A model generated the notes under the pieces. It was not told the origin of the DNA, made no database searches, and saw only the letters and a list, made by a program, of their open reading frames with translations. A program made the translations under genes and the position numbers. Shown one piece after another: positions 31,815-40,203 of a stretch of DNA of 64,000 nucleotides. The stretch comes from CF-13 sp035279665 (GTDB lineage Bacteria > Chloroflexota > Dormibacteria > CF-121). The stretch lies in the NCBI GenBank assembly GCA_035279665.1, contig DATEHI010000074.1, positions 3,065 through 67,064 of the forward strand, in the 5' to 3' direction. Every line of letters begins with the position of its first letter. Within the stretch, counting starts at the first letter, position 1.

Positions 31815-33464
31815 ATGGAGGCGTTCGCCCGGACGGGCGAAGCGATTCGCGCGACCAGCAGCAAGCTGGAGAAGACGCGGCTGCTTGGAGAGTACCTCGC
31901 CGGGCTCGACGAGGAGACCCTTCCGCTCGCGGCGGTCTATTTCGCGGCTCGACCGTTCGCCGACCGCGACCAGCGGAAACTCAACCTCGGCTACGCGGTG
32001 ATCCGCAATGCCGTCTGCGAGCTCGCCCAGGTCGATGGGGAGGCGCTCGGTGAGTCGTACATGCGTCACAGCGACGTGGGTGACGTCATCGAGGAAGTCC
32101 TCCAGGGCCACACGCATCCCCGACCGACATCGCTGCCCGAGGTGCGGCAGACCTTCATCCGGATCTACGAACAGCGGACTGTCAAGAACAAAACCGAAGC
32201 GCTGCGCGAGCTGCTCGACCGGCTGACGCCGCGCGAGGCCAAATACGTCGGCAAGATCCTCACCGGTGACCTGCGGATTGGGCTTCGAGCCGGGCTCGTC
32301 GAGGAAGGCATCGCCAAAGCGTTCGGCGCACCCCTGCCCGATGTGTCGTGGGCCTCGATGCTCACCGGCGATCTGGGCGAGGTCGCCACGCTGGCCCGCC
32401 GCGGGATACTGCGCTCAGCGCAACTACGCCTGATGCATCCGCTGCAGTTCATGCTGGCCTCGCCCGAGGAGGACGCGGAGGCCATCATGCAGCGCGTCGG
32501 CGGCGAGGCCTGGGTGGAGGACAAATATGACGGAATCCGCGGCCAGCTGCACAAAGAAGGCGACCGCGTCGTTCTCTACTCCCGCGATCTGAACGACGTC
32601 ACCGCCAGCTTTCCGGAAGTGGTCGCCTCGGCGGGGGCAGTGCCCCATGACGTCCTCCTGGACGGCGAGCTGCTCGCCTTCAAAGACGGCGTCGTCCTCC
32701 CCTTTTTCGAGTTGCAGCACCGGCTCGGGCGCAAGGTCGTCAGCGAGGCGTTGCTCGCGGAGGTCCCCGTCATCTTCGTCGCTTTTGACGTGCTGTACCT
32801 CGACGGCCGGAACCTGCTGACCGAGCCGCTGCGCGAGCGGCGCCGGCTGCTCGAGGAGCTCAACCTCCCCTCCCCCTTCATGCTCGCCTACCTGATCCGA
32901 GCGCTGGACGCCGCCGAGTTGGATCGGATCTTCGAGGGCGCCCGCTCACGAAACAACGAGGGGTTGATGGTCAAGGACCCGGAGAGCCGCTACACACCGG
33001 GACGGCGTGGGCTCGGCTGGCTCAAGTTGAAGAAAGCGCTCGCCACACTGGACGTTGTCGTCACCGGCGTCGAGGTCGGGCACGGGAAGCGAAAGAACGT
33101 GCTGTCCGACTACACGTTCGCCGTCTATGACGAAGCGAGTGACCGGCTGGTCAACATCGGCAAAGCCTACTCGGGACTGACCGACGCGGAAATCGCGCAG
33201 ATGACCGACCACTTCAAGTCGATCACGCTCAAGGATTACGGGCGCTTCCGGTCGGTGCAGCCGGAAGTCGTGCTCGAAGTCGCCTTCGACGCGATCACGG
33301 AGTCGGGCCGGCACAATTCCGGTTACGCGCTGCGCTTTCCTCGGATCAAGCAGATCCGGACCGACAAGACGGTGCGCGAGATCGACACACTGGCCAACGT
33401 GGCGCGAATGCACCGCGCCTTCACGAGCGAGCGGGTGCAGCTGGTGGAGCCGGCCCAGACCTAG
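31815..33464 (+). CDS. ATP-dependent DNA ligase (archaeal LigB-like)
   Basis: A 549-aa ligase with the N-terminal DNA-binding domain ('AFARTGEAIRATSSKLEKTR', 'LTGDLRIGLRAGLVEEGIAK'), the nucleotidyltransferase core and the OB fold. Motif I is 'VEDKYDGIRGQLHKEG', where Lys receives AMP. 'DVLLDGELLAFKDG', 'VIFVAFDVLYLDG', 'NNEGLMVKDPESRYTPGRRG' and 'GWLKLKK' are the later nucleotidyltransferase motifs. This is the archaeal and actinobacterial LigB/LigC-type ligase, distinct from the NAD-dependent essential LigA; it likely serves repair. The ATG is 18 bases after the lipoprotein cluster. It converges with the EamA gene, whose stop overlaps it by 4 bp. Confidence 0.9.
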   Translation: MEAFARTGEAIRATSSKLEKTRLLGEYLAGLDEETLPLAAVYFAARPFADRDQRKLNLGYAVIRNAVCELAQVDGEALGESYMRHSDVGDVIEEVLQGHTHPRPTSLPEVRQTFIRIYEQRTVKNKTEALRELLDRLTPREAKYVGKILTGDLRIGLRAGLVEEGIAKAFGAPLPDVSWASMLTGDLGEVATLARRGILRSAQLRLMHPLQFMLASPEEDAEAIMQRVGGEAWVEDKYDGIRGQLHKEGDRVVLYSRDLNDVTASFPEVVASAGAVPHDVLLDGELLAFKDGVVLPFFELQHRLGRKVVSEALLAEVPVIFVAFDVLYLDGRNLLTEPLRERRRLLEELNLPSPFMLAYLIRALDAAELDRIFEGARSRNNEGLMVKDPESRYTPGRRGLGWLKLKKALATLDVVVTGVEVGHGKRKNVLSDYTFAVYDEASDRLVNIGKAYSGLTDAEIAQMTDHFKSITLKDYGRFRSVQPEVVLEVAFDAITESGRHNSGYALRFPRIKQIRTDKTVREIDTLANVARMHRAFTSERVQLVEPAQT

Positions 33465-34453
33465 GCGGAAACAGGCACCCGCGGCTGTGACGCGGCCCGG
33501 CTTCGCGCGACGACGATCAGGGCGACGGCGAGAATGATGATGCCGCCCGCCATCACCAGCCGGGCGTTGATCGCCTCGCCGAGGAAGATGCCGCCGAGGA
33601 TGACAGCGACCACCGGGTTGACGTAGGCGTAGGTCGACACCAGCGAAAGAGGCGCGGAACGAAGCAGCCAGACATAGGCGCTGAACCCAACCAGGCTACC
33701 CAGGACGATGAGGTAGAGCAGGGCCACGATCGATGTGGTCGAAACGTGCTGCCAGTGCAACCGGCCGACTTCGCCGGTCAGGATGCTGGCTATGGCAAAC
33801 ACGAGGCCCGCCCAGAGCATTTCCATCCCGGCGGCCACCAGCGGGCGCTTGGGCAACCTGACATGACGGGTGAAGACGGAGCCGCTCGCCCAGCAAACCG
33901 GGGCTGCCAGCGCCAGCGCGGCGCCCGCGAGGTTGATGCGGCCGGCGCCCGGCCATCCGATCAGGAAGGCGACACCGCCGAATCCGATCAACAACCCGAC
34001 AACGCCCAGGAGCGGCAAGCGACGGCCAAAGACGACGCGATCGATAACCGCCATCCAGAGCGGCGCCGTCGCCACCAGCAGGGCGACGATGCCGGTCGGC
34101 GCGTATTGCTCGGCAAGGATGACACCGCCGTTGCCACCGACGAGCAGCGCACCGCCGATCACTAGCGCGGCCAGCCACTGGCGACCGCCGACCTGGTCCC
34201 CCCTGGTATCGCCCGTACGGATGGCAAGTAGATAGAGCACACCACCGGCAACGAGGAAGCGCAAGGAGCCCATCAAGAACGGTGGGATGGTGTCGATCGC
34301 GTACTTGATGCCGAGGTAGGTCGACCCCCAGAGGATGTAAACCGTCCCGAGCGCCAGCCAGATGCGGAGCCCCGGCCGGGCAGCCCCCGCGCCCGCTCGC
34401 TGACGTAGCGAATGCGCCACGTCAGCTGGACTGAATTTTGGTGCGCTTGCCAT
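33461..34453 (-). CDS. EamA/DMT-family transporter
   Basis: A 330-aa membrane protein with ten predicted helices in two repeats of five (drug/metabolite transporter superfamily). 'LGTVYILWGSTYLGIKYAID' and 'IPPFLMGSLRFLVAGGVLYL' are the first EamA half, and 'LVSTYAYVNPVVAVILGGIF' with 'LGEAINARLVMAGGIIILAV' the second, as in YedA/RhaT-like exporters of amino acids or metabolites. Substrate unknown. It is convergent with the ligase and lies 21 bases from the small gene at 34475, which is on the same strand upstream. Confidence 0.85.
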   Translation of the reverse strand: MASAPKFSPADVAHSLRQRAGAGAARPGLRIWLALGTVYILWGSTYLGIKYAIDTIPPFLMGSLRFLVAGGVLYLLAIRTGDTRGDQVGGRQWLAALVIGGALLVGGNGGVILAEQYAPTGIVALLVATAPLWMAVIDRVVFGRRLPLLGVVGLLIGFGGVAFLIGWPGAGRINLAGAALALAAPVCWASGSVFTRHVRLPKRPLVAAGMEMLWAGLVFAIASILTGEVGRLHWQHVSTTSIVALLYLIVLGSLVGFSAYVWLLRSAPLSLVSTYAYVNPVVAVILGGIFLGEAINARLVMAGGIIILAVALIVVARSRAASQPRVPVSA

Positions 34454-34474
34454 GGGTGACCTGGCCCGAAATGG

Positions 34475-34651
34475 TCAGGCCGCCTTGCGGTCGGCGTCGC
34501 GGCGGCGGGTCAGCGGCCAGCGAAGCCGCGAGTTGTCGTGCGTATTCACATAGCGAGAGTGCCGAACCAGCCGACGCTGGGCAGCCTCGCGCTGCAGGTC
34601 GGCCTGCCGATCCATCGCCCAGGTGTAGAGAGAGTAGTAATCGTTCATCAT
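34475..34651 (-). CDS. Small 58-aa basic protein divergent from a CGNR regulator
   Basis: A short protein beginning MMNDYYSLYTWAMDRQ and ending in a basic tail ('LRWPLTRRRDADRKAA'). It is supported by a strong promoter directly upstream (TTGACG-17 bp-TACAAT at 34731 to 34703 on this strand) and by a GAGGTGA-like ribosome site. No family is recognised. The frame is open upstream to 34792 but without coding character. It lies upstream of the EamA transporter on the same strand and opposite the CGNR regulator, which may control it. The arginine-rich helical composition could mean nucleic-acid or membrane association. Confidence 0.55.
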   Translation of the reverse strand: MMNDYYSLYTWAMDRQADLQREAAQRRLVRHSRYVNTHDNSRLRWPLTRRRDADRKAA

Positions 34652-34694
34652 GCATGTCACCTCGCTGTAACCGTTTCGTGGGATCAGACTAGTT

Positions 34695-34714
34695 ACAGGG
34701 GTATTGTACCCTGT
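34695..34714. promoter_or_regulatory. Palindromic operator candidate in the CGNR intergenic region
   Basis: ACAGGG and CCCTGT arms are separated by eight bases (20 bp overall). The palindrome covers the -10 element of the minus-strand promoter, a typical repressor position. It lies between the divergent CGNR regulator and the 58-aa protein gene. Confidence 0.45.
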
Positions 34715-34731
34715 TAGATTTAACCCGTCAA
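34703..34731 (-). promoter_or_regulatory. Promoter of the 58-aa protein gene
   Basis: On the minus strand TTGACG (34731-34726) and TACAAT (34708-34703) are separated by exactly 17 bp. Transcription would start around 34696, about 45 bases before the ATG at 34651, and could continue into the EamA gene. The -10 lies within the ACAGGG/CCCTGT palindrome. Confidence 0.6.
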
Positions 34732-34751
34732 GTGGTATAAGGGGGTTACAG

Positions 34752-35399
34752 GTGAACGACTCCGTAACGGTTTCGGCGCCTCTGATGCCCATGGTGGTTG
34801 GTCACCTGGCGCGGCTCCAGACCGGCTTGGATTTCATCAATACGCTGGATCTCTGGCCGGTCAGCCATGACCACCTGGACTCCCCCGCCAGCGCGCTGGA
34901 TTGGTTGGTTGAACATGACCTGATGCACCGGGAGGCCCGGCTCCACCTGCTCGCTCAGTACGAGGCGTCACCCGCATCCGGGCTCGAGATGCTGAGGCGG
35001 CTGCGCCGCGTCCGGCAGGCGATGCGGGGCGTGCTGGTGGCGGCCGCCACCCGGCGAGCCCCTGACCCAAGCGACCTGGCCGATATGAACCGGGCGCTGC
35101 GGACGCACTACATCTATGAGCTGGTGCCGGCGACCGACGGCGTCTCGCTCGACCACCGTCACCAGGGTGACCCGGTTGATGGCGCGATTGCCCGGCTCGC
35201 GGAGGCGATCGCCCGCGAGCTGATCCAGGGCGATACCACGCGGCTGCGGATTTGCGAGAACCCGCAATGCCACTGGGTCTTTAAGGACACCTCGCGAACC
35301 GGCAAGCGCAAGTGGTGCAGTATGAGCAGCTGCGGCAACCGGGCGAAAGTCGCCCGGCATCGCGCGCGCCGGAAAACCCAATCTCCTTCTCCCCTGTAG
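34752..35399 (+). CDS. CGNR zinc-finger (ABATE-domain) regulator-like protein
   Basis: A 215-aa protein with an N-terminal stress-linked ABATE domain ('LARLQTGLDFINTLDLWPVS' and onward) and a C-terminal CGNR zinc finger. In the finger, 'CENPQCHWVFKDTSRTGKRK' and 'WCSMSSCGNRAKVARHRARR' provide four zinc-ligand Cys and the CGNR signature with a basic tail for nucleic-acid contact. Members are predicted transcription regulators; few are characterised. The GTG at 34752 is chosen because an ATG further up (34704) lies in the promoter and operator region. It is divergent from a 58-aa gene and probably controls it. Confidence 0.8.
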   Translation: MNDSVTVSAPLMPMVVGHLARLQTGLDFINTLDLWPVSHDHLDSPASALDWLVEHDLMHREARLHLLAQYEASPASGLEMLRRLRRVRQAMRGVLVAAATRRAPDPSDLADMNRALRTHYIYELVPATDGVSLDHRHQGDPVDGAIARLAEAIARELIQGDTTRLRICENPQCHWVFKDTSRTGKRKWCSMSSCGNRAKVARHRARRKTQSPSPL

Positions 35400-35448
35400 G
35401 GCGGGCCCGTCGGCCCACGCGAGCGGCGCTTTAGGGCCAGGCGAGCGC

Positions 35449-35477
35449 TTGAGACGTTCAGGGTGGGCGTTACAATG
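35449..35477 (+). promoter_or_regulatory. Promoter of tRNA-Ser(CGA)
   Basis: TTGAGA (35449-35454), a 17-bp spacer and TACAAT (35472-35477) lie just upstream of the tRNA. The predicted start near 35484 is two bases before the mature 5' end at 35486. Confidence 0.6.
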
Positions 35478-35485
35478 ACCGCCCG

Positions 35486-35574
35486 GAGGGGTGTCCGAGC
35501 GGTTTAAGGTGCGGCTCTCGAAAAGCCGTGTGGCGGCAACGCCACCGCGAGTTCGAATCTCGCCCCCTCCGCCA
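35486..35574 (+). tRNA. tRNA-Ser(CGA)
   Basis: A class II tRNA. Acceptor GGAGGGG pairs with CCCCTCC, discriminator G is at 35571, and CCA is encoded at 35572-35574. The anticodon stem CGGCT/AGCCG holds loop CTCGAAA (anticodon CGA). A long variable arm (TGGCG-GCAA-CGCCA) and T-arm GCGAG-TTCGAAT-CTCGC are present. It reads UCG codons and complements tRNA-Ser(GGA) at 1303. Confidence 0.95.
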
Positions 35575-35586
35575 CGGCCCCTCGGG

Positions 35587-36393
35587 TCAGGCCGCCGTCC
35601 GTGACCGCCGATACGCATCGCGCGCGGGTGGCAGCCAGCGAACGGGCTCGGGCGCGATGGCGAGTAAGCACGGCAACCCGGCGCGGAAGGCCGCGAAGGC
35701 CGCGCGTTGGCCCCTCCCCCACTTGAGCCTATAGCCCTCGCGCAGGCTCGGCGGCAGCAGCCCTGCGGTGATGACCGTGAGCGGCGCGAACGCCATCCGC
35801 GGGACGCCGCGAAACCCGGGATGCAGGATGACCTCGCCCAGGCGTCGGGCGTCGGCCCCCACCGCCACCTCTCGCCGGTCGATCATCCCCTGCAAGTACG
35901 CTTCGAACGCCTTCACGCCCGCGGGGTACATCTCGCGTGGAACCCCCAGCAGCACGCCGATTTCCTTCGTGTCCTGGTAGTACTGGTCCGCCTCGTCATC
36001 GCTGAGCGGCCCGACCAGTGCCCGGTAACCGTGGATGGCGGAGTACACCAAGGTCGCCTGCACCCAGAGCAGGAGCTCGGGGTCAGTCGCCGCATACCCC
36101 GGGCCACGGACGGCGCGATGTCTCGAATTGATGGTGCGAACGGCCCGCATCGCCGCCCGACGGTGTCCGAAGACGATCGCCATCGTCAAGTCGAGCGTGC
36201 GTCGCAACCGACCGGCCACATCGACCTGGTAGCTGCTGTGGTCCCGCACGCCCGCCGCGACTTTCGGATGCGCTAACTGCATCAGGATCGCGCAGGTGCC
36301 GGCGAGCGTCACGGCCGACTCGCGATTCACTCGCCAGATGATCGAGTCCGGTCCAAAGAGCCCGTGATCCTCGTTTAGACTTCCTGACGCCAT
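35587..36393 (-). CDS. Oxygenase MpaB-family (DUF2236) protein
   Basis: A 268-aa protein of the MpaB/latex-clearing-like oxygenase family (DUF2236), a heme-linked fold by analogy with Lcp. 'SIIWRVNRESAVTLAGTCAI' and 'LMQLAHPKVAAGVRDHSSYQ' form the N-terminal core, including the conserved 'AHP'. 'LLLWVQATLVYSAIHGYRAL' and 'PREMYPAGVKAFEAYLQGMI' are later conserved helices. Substrate and cofactor are unverified. It lies between tRNA-Ser and the divergent tadA. No signal peptide, cytosolic. Confidence 0.78.
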   Translation of the reverse strand: MASGSLNEDHGLFGPDSIIWRVNRESAVTLAGTCAILMQLAHPKVAAGVRDHSSYQVDVAGRLRRTLDLTMAIVFGHRRAAMRAVRTINSRHRAVRGPGYAATDPELLLWVQATLVYSAIHGYRALVGPLSDDEADQYYQDTKEIGVLLGVPREMYPAGVKAFEAYLQGMIDRREVAVGADARRLGEVILHPGFRGVPRMAFAPLTVITAGLLPPSLREGYRLKWGRGQRAAFAAFRAGLPCLLAIAPEPVRWLPPARDAYRRSRTAA

Positions 36394-36397
36394 CGAT

Positions 36398-36895
36398 TTG
36401 AGTCTAGCCGCCGGTCAGCACGACGATGCCCACTACATGGAGCGGGCCCTGGCACAAGCTCGCCACGCCGCCTCCATGGGGGAAGTTCCGGTAGGGGCCG
36501 TCCTCGTCCGCAATGGTGCCGTCCTGGCGGAAGCCCACAACTTGATCGAAACGACGCCCAACGCGACGGCGCACGCCGAGATGCTGGTGCTCAACGAAGC
36601 GGCCCATGGCGGCCGGTCGTGGCGACTCGAAGGCGCGACCCTCTATGTCACGCTCGAGCCATGCCCGATGTGCGCCGGCGCGATGGTGCTGGCCCGGATC
36701 AGCCGCCTCGTCTATGGCACACCCGATCCAAAGAAGGGCGCGGTCGACTCGGTGTACGACGTCCTGCGGCATCCCGCGAACAACCACCGGGTGGAAATCA
36801 GCTCCGGGGTGCTGGCCGAACCGGCGGGACGCTTGCTTCGCGAGTTCTTCGCCGCGCGGCGCGTTAAACCGAGTTCGCAGGCGTCAACTGATTAG
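36398..36895 (+). CDS. tadA: tRNA-specific adenosine deaminase
   Basis: A 165-aa zinc deaminase that converts A34 to inosine in tRNA-Arg(ACG). 'NATAHAEMLVLNEAA' holds the zinc His and catalytic Glu; 'LEPCPMCAGAMVLARISRLV' holds the two zinc cysteines (PCPMC). 'DPKKGAVDSVYDVLRHPANN' is the tRNA-binding end typical of TadA rather than cytidine deaminase. A TTG at 36398 is the likely start, as the family normally has about a dozen residues before 'MERALAQARHAASMGEVPVG'. It is close to tRNA-Ser, an arrangement also known near dnaX in Firmicutes. Confidence 0.9.
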   Translation: MSLAAGQHDDAHYMERALAQARHAASMGEVPVGAVLVRNGAVLAEAHNLIETTPNATAHAEMLVLNEAAHGGRSWRLEGATLYVTLEPCPMCAGAMVLARISRLVYGTPDPKKGAVDSVYDVLRHPANNHRVEISSGVLAEPAGRLLREFFAARRVKPSSQASTD

Positions 36896-37010
36896 TTGCT
36901 CTTGAGCATCGCAAGGCCGATCAGCGCGTCGACGCTGCGGGCCCGAAGGCGATACGGGTCAGGATAGCCCGAAAAAGGCCCGACTCCCTCTACCTCAATA
37001 TAGCACCGCC

Positions 37011-37035
37011 CCCGGGGCTTGCCGCAAGCCCCGGG
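37011..37035. repeat. Perfect 11-bp hairpin between tadA and the FAD monooxygenase
   Basis: CCCGGGGCTTG and CAAGCCCCGGG flank a three-base loop. There is no T-run on either side, so it is not a classical terminator. It lies 48 bases upstream of the monooxygenase ATG, within the only non-coding gap (36896-37082) between the two genes. It could be a Rho-assisted terminator or an mRNA stabiliser. Confidence 0.5.
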
Positions 37036-37082
37036 TATAGTGCAGAGTTTCCTGACAAACGTTTGGAAATGAGGAGTGGTGT

Positions 37083-38549
37083 ATGCCCGAGCACGCAGTT
37101 GTGATCGCCGGCGGCGGTCCGACGGGGATGATGCTGGCGGCGGAGCTGACGCTGGCGGGGACCGACGTCCTCATCGTCGAGCGGCGCGCCAGCATCAAGC
37201 TCGAAAGCTCGCGCTCCAGAGGTCTGCACTCCCGCACCATCGAGGTGCTGGACCAGCGCGGTGTCGTCGATCGCTTCCTCGCCGAGGGGAAGGCGATGCA
37301 GGTGCAGGCGTTCGCTGGGGTGCGTATGGACATCAGCGACTTCCCCACCCGCCACAACTATGGATTGGCGCTGCTGCAGAGCCACTTCGAGCGCATCCTG
37401 GCCGGCTGGCTCGACAAGCTGGGCGTTCCCATCCTGCGCGAACGCGAGGTGACCGGTTTCACGCAAGACGATAGCGGCGTCGATGTTGCGTTGTCCGACG
37501 GCACATCGCTGCGGGCGCAGTATCTGGTTGGTTGCGACGGGGGCCGCAGCGCGGTGCGCAAGGCGGCCGGAATCGATTTCGCGGGCTGGGATCCAACCAC
37601 GCGCTGGATCATTGCCGAGGTCGAGATGGAGGAAGTGCCGGAATTCGGCTTGCGTGGCGGTGGTGGCATCGGCCCAGCCGAGGGTGGACGGGTGGGCGTC
37701 ACCCTCATCGTGCCCGACCTGGTCCGCACCGATGAGCCCACCCTCCAGGACGTCCGCGACGCGCTCATCCGGGTCGACGGCAAGGACTATGGCGTGCACA
37801 GCCCGCAATGGATCTCCAGCTTTACCGACATGACGCGTCAGGCCGTGGCGTATCGCGGCGGGCGCGTGTTGCTCGCGGGTGACGCGGCACATGTGCACGC
37901 TCCAATGGGCGGGCAGGGTTTGAACATCGGCGTGCAGGACGCCGTCAACCTGGGGTGGAAGCTGGCGCACGTTGTCAACGGAACATCGTCGGTGAGCCTT
38001 CTCGATACGTATCACGCTGAACGGCATCCGGTTGCTGCCCGCGTGCTGCAGAACACGATGGCGCAGAGAGCGTTGGGCGCCAACGACGAACGCACGGTCG
38101 CGCTTCGCGGCATCCTGGCTGAGCTGCTGACGATGGATCAACCGCGCAAGCACATCGCCGCGATGATCTCCGGCCTCGACGTCGCTTACGACCTCGGCGG
38201 GGGACACCCGCTGCTCGGGCGCCGCATGCCTGACCTGGATCTTGTGACCGCTGATGGCCCGATCAGAGTTTTTTCGCTGCTGCACAGCGCCAAGCCCGTG
38301 CTGCTCAACTTCGGTCAGGCCGGTGGGTTCGACATCGTACCGTGGGCGCAACGCGTTCAGCTCGTCGATGCCTCCTACGCCGGCATCTGGGAGCTCCCGG
38401 TGGTCGGCGAGGTGACTGCGCCGTCGGCCGTGCTCGTCAGGCCCGACGGACACGTCGCCTGGGTGGGGGATGGCACCGATGCGGGATTGCGGGATGCGCT
38501 GACGACCTGGTTTGGAGCTGCCCTGGAGCGTACCATCGAGCGGAGATGA
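37083..38549 (+). CDS. FAD-dependent aromatic monooxygenase (PheA/TfdB or rifampicin monooxygenase type)
   Basis: A 488-aa class A flavoprotein monooxygenase. The GxGxxG FAD motif is 'HAVVIAGGGPTGMMLAAELT'; the second FAD motif is 'GGRVLLAGDAAHVHAPMGGQ' followed by 'GLNIGVQDAVNLGWKL'; the DG motif is 'LVGCDGGRSAVRKAAGI'. The thioredoxin-like C-terminal domain ('RVFSLLHSAKPVLLNFGQA', 'PSAVLVRPDGHVAWV') is typical of this phenol/rifampicin hydroxylase group. It hydroxylates an aromatic or naphthoquinone compound with NADPH and O2; the substrate cannot be read. The ATG has a GAGGAG site eight bases upstream. Its stop overlaps the next gene (ATGA). Confidence 0.85.
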   Translation: MPEHAVVIAGGGPTGMMLAAELTLAGTDVLIVERRASIKLESSRSRGLHSRTIEVLDQRGVVDRFLAEGKAMQVQAFAGVRMDISDFPTRHNYGLALLQSHFERILAGWLDKLGVPILREREVTGFTQDDSGVDVALSDGTSLRAQYLVGCDGGRSAVRKAAGIDFAGWDPTTRWIIAEVEMEEVPEFGLRGGGGIGPAEGGRVGVTLIVPDLVRTDEPTLQDVRDALIRVDGKDYGVHSPQWISSFTDMTRQAVAYRGGRVLLAGDAAHVHAPMGGQGLNIGVQDAVNLGWKLAHVVNGTSSVSLLDTYHAERHPVAARVLQNTMAQRALGANDERTVALRGILAELLTMDQPRKHIAAMISGLDVAYDLGGGHPLLGRRMPDLDLVTADGPIRVFSLLHSAKPVLLNFGQAGGFDIVPWAQRVQLVDASYAGIWELPVVGEVTAPSAVLVRPDGHVAWVGDGTDAGLRDALTTWFGAALERTIERR

Positions 38550-39379
38550 GCGTGGACGACGTCGGTGCCGAGCTGATGGCGGGACCGCTGAATGAATTCA
38601 CCAGCCGGCGCAACGCGAAGTCCAAAGAGCTCAAGGCGGCGGGGCAGCGCGAGCTGGCGGCCGAGGTCGGCACCTTGAAGAAGCCGCCCGTCGCGGTTTG
38701 GGCCGTCAATCAGCTGGCCCGCTCGAACAAGCCGATGCTCGAACGATTGCGGCGCGCCGGAGAAGCCGTGATACAGGCGCAGTCGGGCGCGGTCGCCGGG
38801 CGGAAGAACGCAGCGCTCGAATTGCGATCGGCGTCGGACGCCTTGCAGCGTGAGCTCGAGGCGGCGGTACGGACGGCGGGCGATGTGCTCCGCGCAGGCG
38901 GACATGCCGCCGACGAGGCGACACTGCGCCGGGCACAGGAGATGCTGCGCCTCGCCGCGGTCTCTGACGCGCAGACGTGGGATCGCCTCCACCGCGGCGC
39001 GCTCATCAGCGAGCCGCATGCCGGCGAGGACATGTTGACGGCGGCGTTTTCGCCGGATCCGGGCGGGGGCAGCGGGACCGAGGCGACTCGCGCCAGGGCG
39101 AATGGCGAGAAGGCGGCGCGCTCGACGGCCCGACAGGCGGCGGAGACCGAGAAGCGGATCGAGACGGAGCACGTGCTGCGCACCGCGAAGGCGGACGAAG
39201 AGGCGGCGCTGCAGGCCGAGCAGACCGCCCGTCGGCTGCGTGAGGAAGCCGACCGGCTGGCCGCCGATGCGAAGCGCGCCAATGAGAAGGCCCGGCAGGC
39301 AGAAAAGGAACTCGCGCGGGCCACCGCGAGGGCGAAGGTGTCGCGGGACGCGGCGCGAAAAATCAGCCGGCGCGGTTAA
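38546..39379 (+). CDS. Uncharacterised coiled-coil protein
   Basis: A 277-aa protein with no assigned family. The N-terminal half ('FTSRRNAKSKELKAAGQREL', 'KPPVAVWAVNQLARSNK') resembles a pattern I have seen in hypothetical actinobacterial proteins but cannot name. The C-terminal half is a long, alanine- and charge-rich coiled coil ('EEAALQAEQTARRLREEADR', 'LAADAKRANEKARQAEKELA'). No membrane segment. Its ATG overlaps the monooxygenase stop, giving an operon. The basic tail (KVSRDAARKISRRG) could bind nucleic acid. Confidence 0.6.
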   Translation: MSVDDVGAELMAGPLNEFTSRRNAKSKELKAAGQRELAAEVGTLKKPPVAVWAVNQLARSNKPMLERLRRAGEAVIQAQSGAVAGRKNAALELRSASDALQRELEAAVRTAGDVLRAGGHAADEATLRRAQEMLRLAAVSDAQTWDRLHRGALISEPHAGEDMLTAAFSPDPGGGSGTEATRARANGEKAARSTARQAAETEKRIETEHVLRTAKADEEAALQAEQTARRLREEADRLAADAKRANEKARQAEKELARATARAKVSRDAARKISRRG

Positions 39380-39384
39380 CGAAT

Positions 39385-40203
39385 CTAGGGCTGTCCGGCC
39401 GGCTTTGTTTGGTGGTCGTTCTGGCGGCTCGCCGACCCACGCGATTGCAAATCCTTCTTGCTCCCACTCCACGCTAGGTCGACGTGTGATTGTGTGCGAG
39501 CGACGGCCGCGGCAGCTTCGGGGTCGCCACCTGCCGCGAGCGTCCCCGCCAGCTGCGTGAGGCTGGCATCGGCATGCGCGGCGCGATCGTCCGCCAGGCG
39601 GCTGAGGTCAGCGACCGCGCGAGTGTCCAGGGTGCTACCGGCGATCGATCGATTGAACTGGCTGACCGCGGTATCGTACTGAGCCATCCCGCGCACGCCA
39701 TCCGCAACACGGCCTGCGGCGAAGAGCCGTTGCGCCTCGGCCAGGCGAACGTCGGCGAATTGCAGCTCCAGGCGCGCCTTCGCCGCGGAGTCAAAGGTGG
39801 TTGCCAGCTGCGCCCGCTCGACGCCCAGCTTGACCCCGTAGAGCGGATCGCCCGGGAGGGTGTTACTCGAAGCCGCGGCGACCGTCACGCCGCCGACCAC
39901 GAGCGCAACCGCGAGCGGGCCGGCGTAGGCCAGGCGGACGACCGGCCTGGGCAGCACCGCCAGCGGGTTCCAGCGTCGCGCCTGACGCCGATGAGCCGCG
40001 GCGGCAAGCATCCGGTTTCGAGCCCGCAGCCGGAATGCCGGATCGGCAGCCGGGGCCTCCAGCCCGCTGAGGTCGACCGACAGCCGGAGCAGCGCGATCA
40101 GCTCATCGCGCTGCGCTGGATACCGGTGCAACACGTCCTGCAGGTTGCGTTTGTCGTCCATCGCGGCGAGGCACTCCTGCAGGGGCCGCGTCAGATCACG
40201 CAC
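39385..40203 (-). CDS. DUF5667-domain membrane protein, partner of the ECF sigma factor
   Basis: A 272-aa protein. The N-terminal part ('LQECLAAMDDKRNLQDVLHR', 'YPAQRDELIALLRLSVDL') resembles the short cytosolic part found beside ECF sigma factors. One transmembrane helix follows ('AGPLAVALVVGGVTVAAASS'), then an outside-facing DUF5667-type region ('NTLPGDPLYGVKLGVERAQL') with helical 'RLFAAGRVADGVRGMAQYD'. The gene overlaps the upstream sigma factor by 8 bp. The architecture (cytosolic part, one helix, external sensor) is what one expects of an anti-sigma regulator, though no ZAS zinc motif is seen. Confidence 0.7.
   Translation of the reverse strand: MRDLTRPLQECLAAMDDKRNLQDVLHRYPAQRDELIALLRLSVDLSGLEAPAADPAFRLRARNRMLAAAAHRRQARRWNPLAVLPRPVVRLAYAGPLAVALVVGGVTVAAASSNTLPGDPLYGVKLGVERAQLATTFDSAAKARLELQFADVRLAEAQRLFAAGRVADGVRGMAQYDTAVSQFNRSIAGSTLDTRAVADLSRLADDRAAHADASLTQLAGTLAAGGDPEAAAAVARTQSHVDLAWSGSKKDLQSRGSASRQNDHQTKPAGQP

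Noticed and set aside
33746..34235. Plus-strand frames opposite the EamA gene
   Set aside because: Charged low-complexity translations antisense to a clear ten-helix transporter.
36896..37082. Possible SRP RNA downstream of tadA
   Set aside because: Gene order near tRNA-Ser and tadA suggested it, but the essential GGTCAGG...GGAAGGAAGCAGCC core is missing on both strands.
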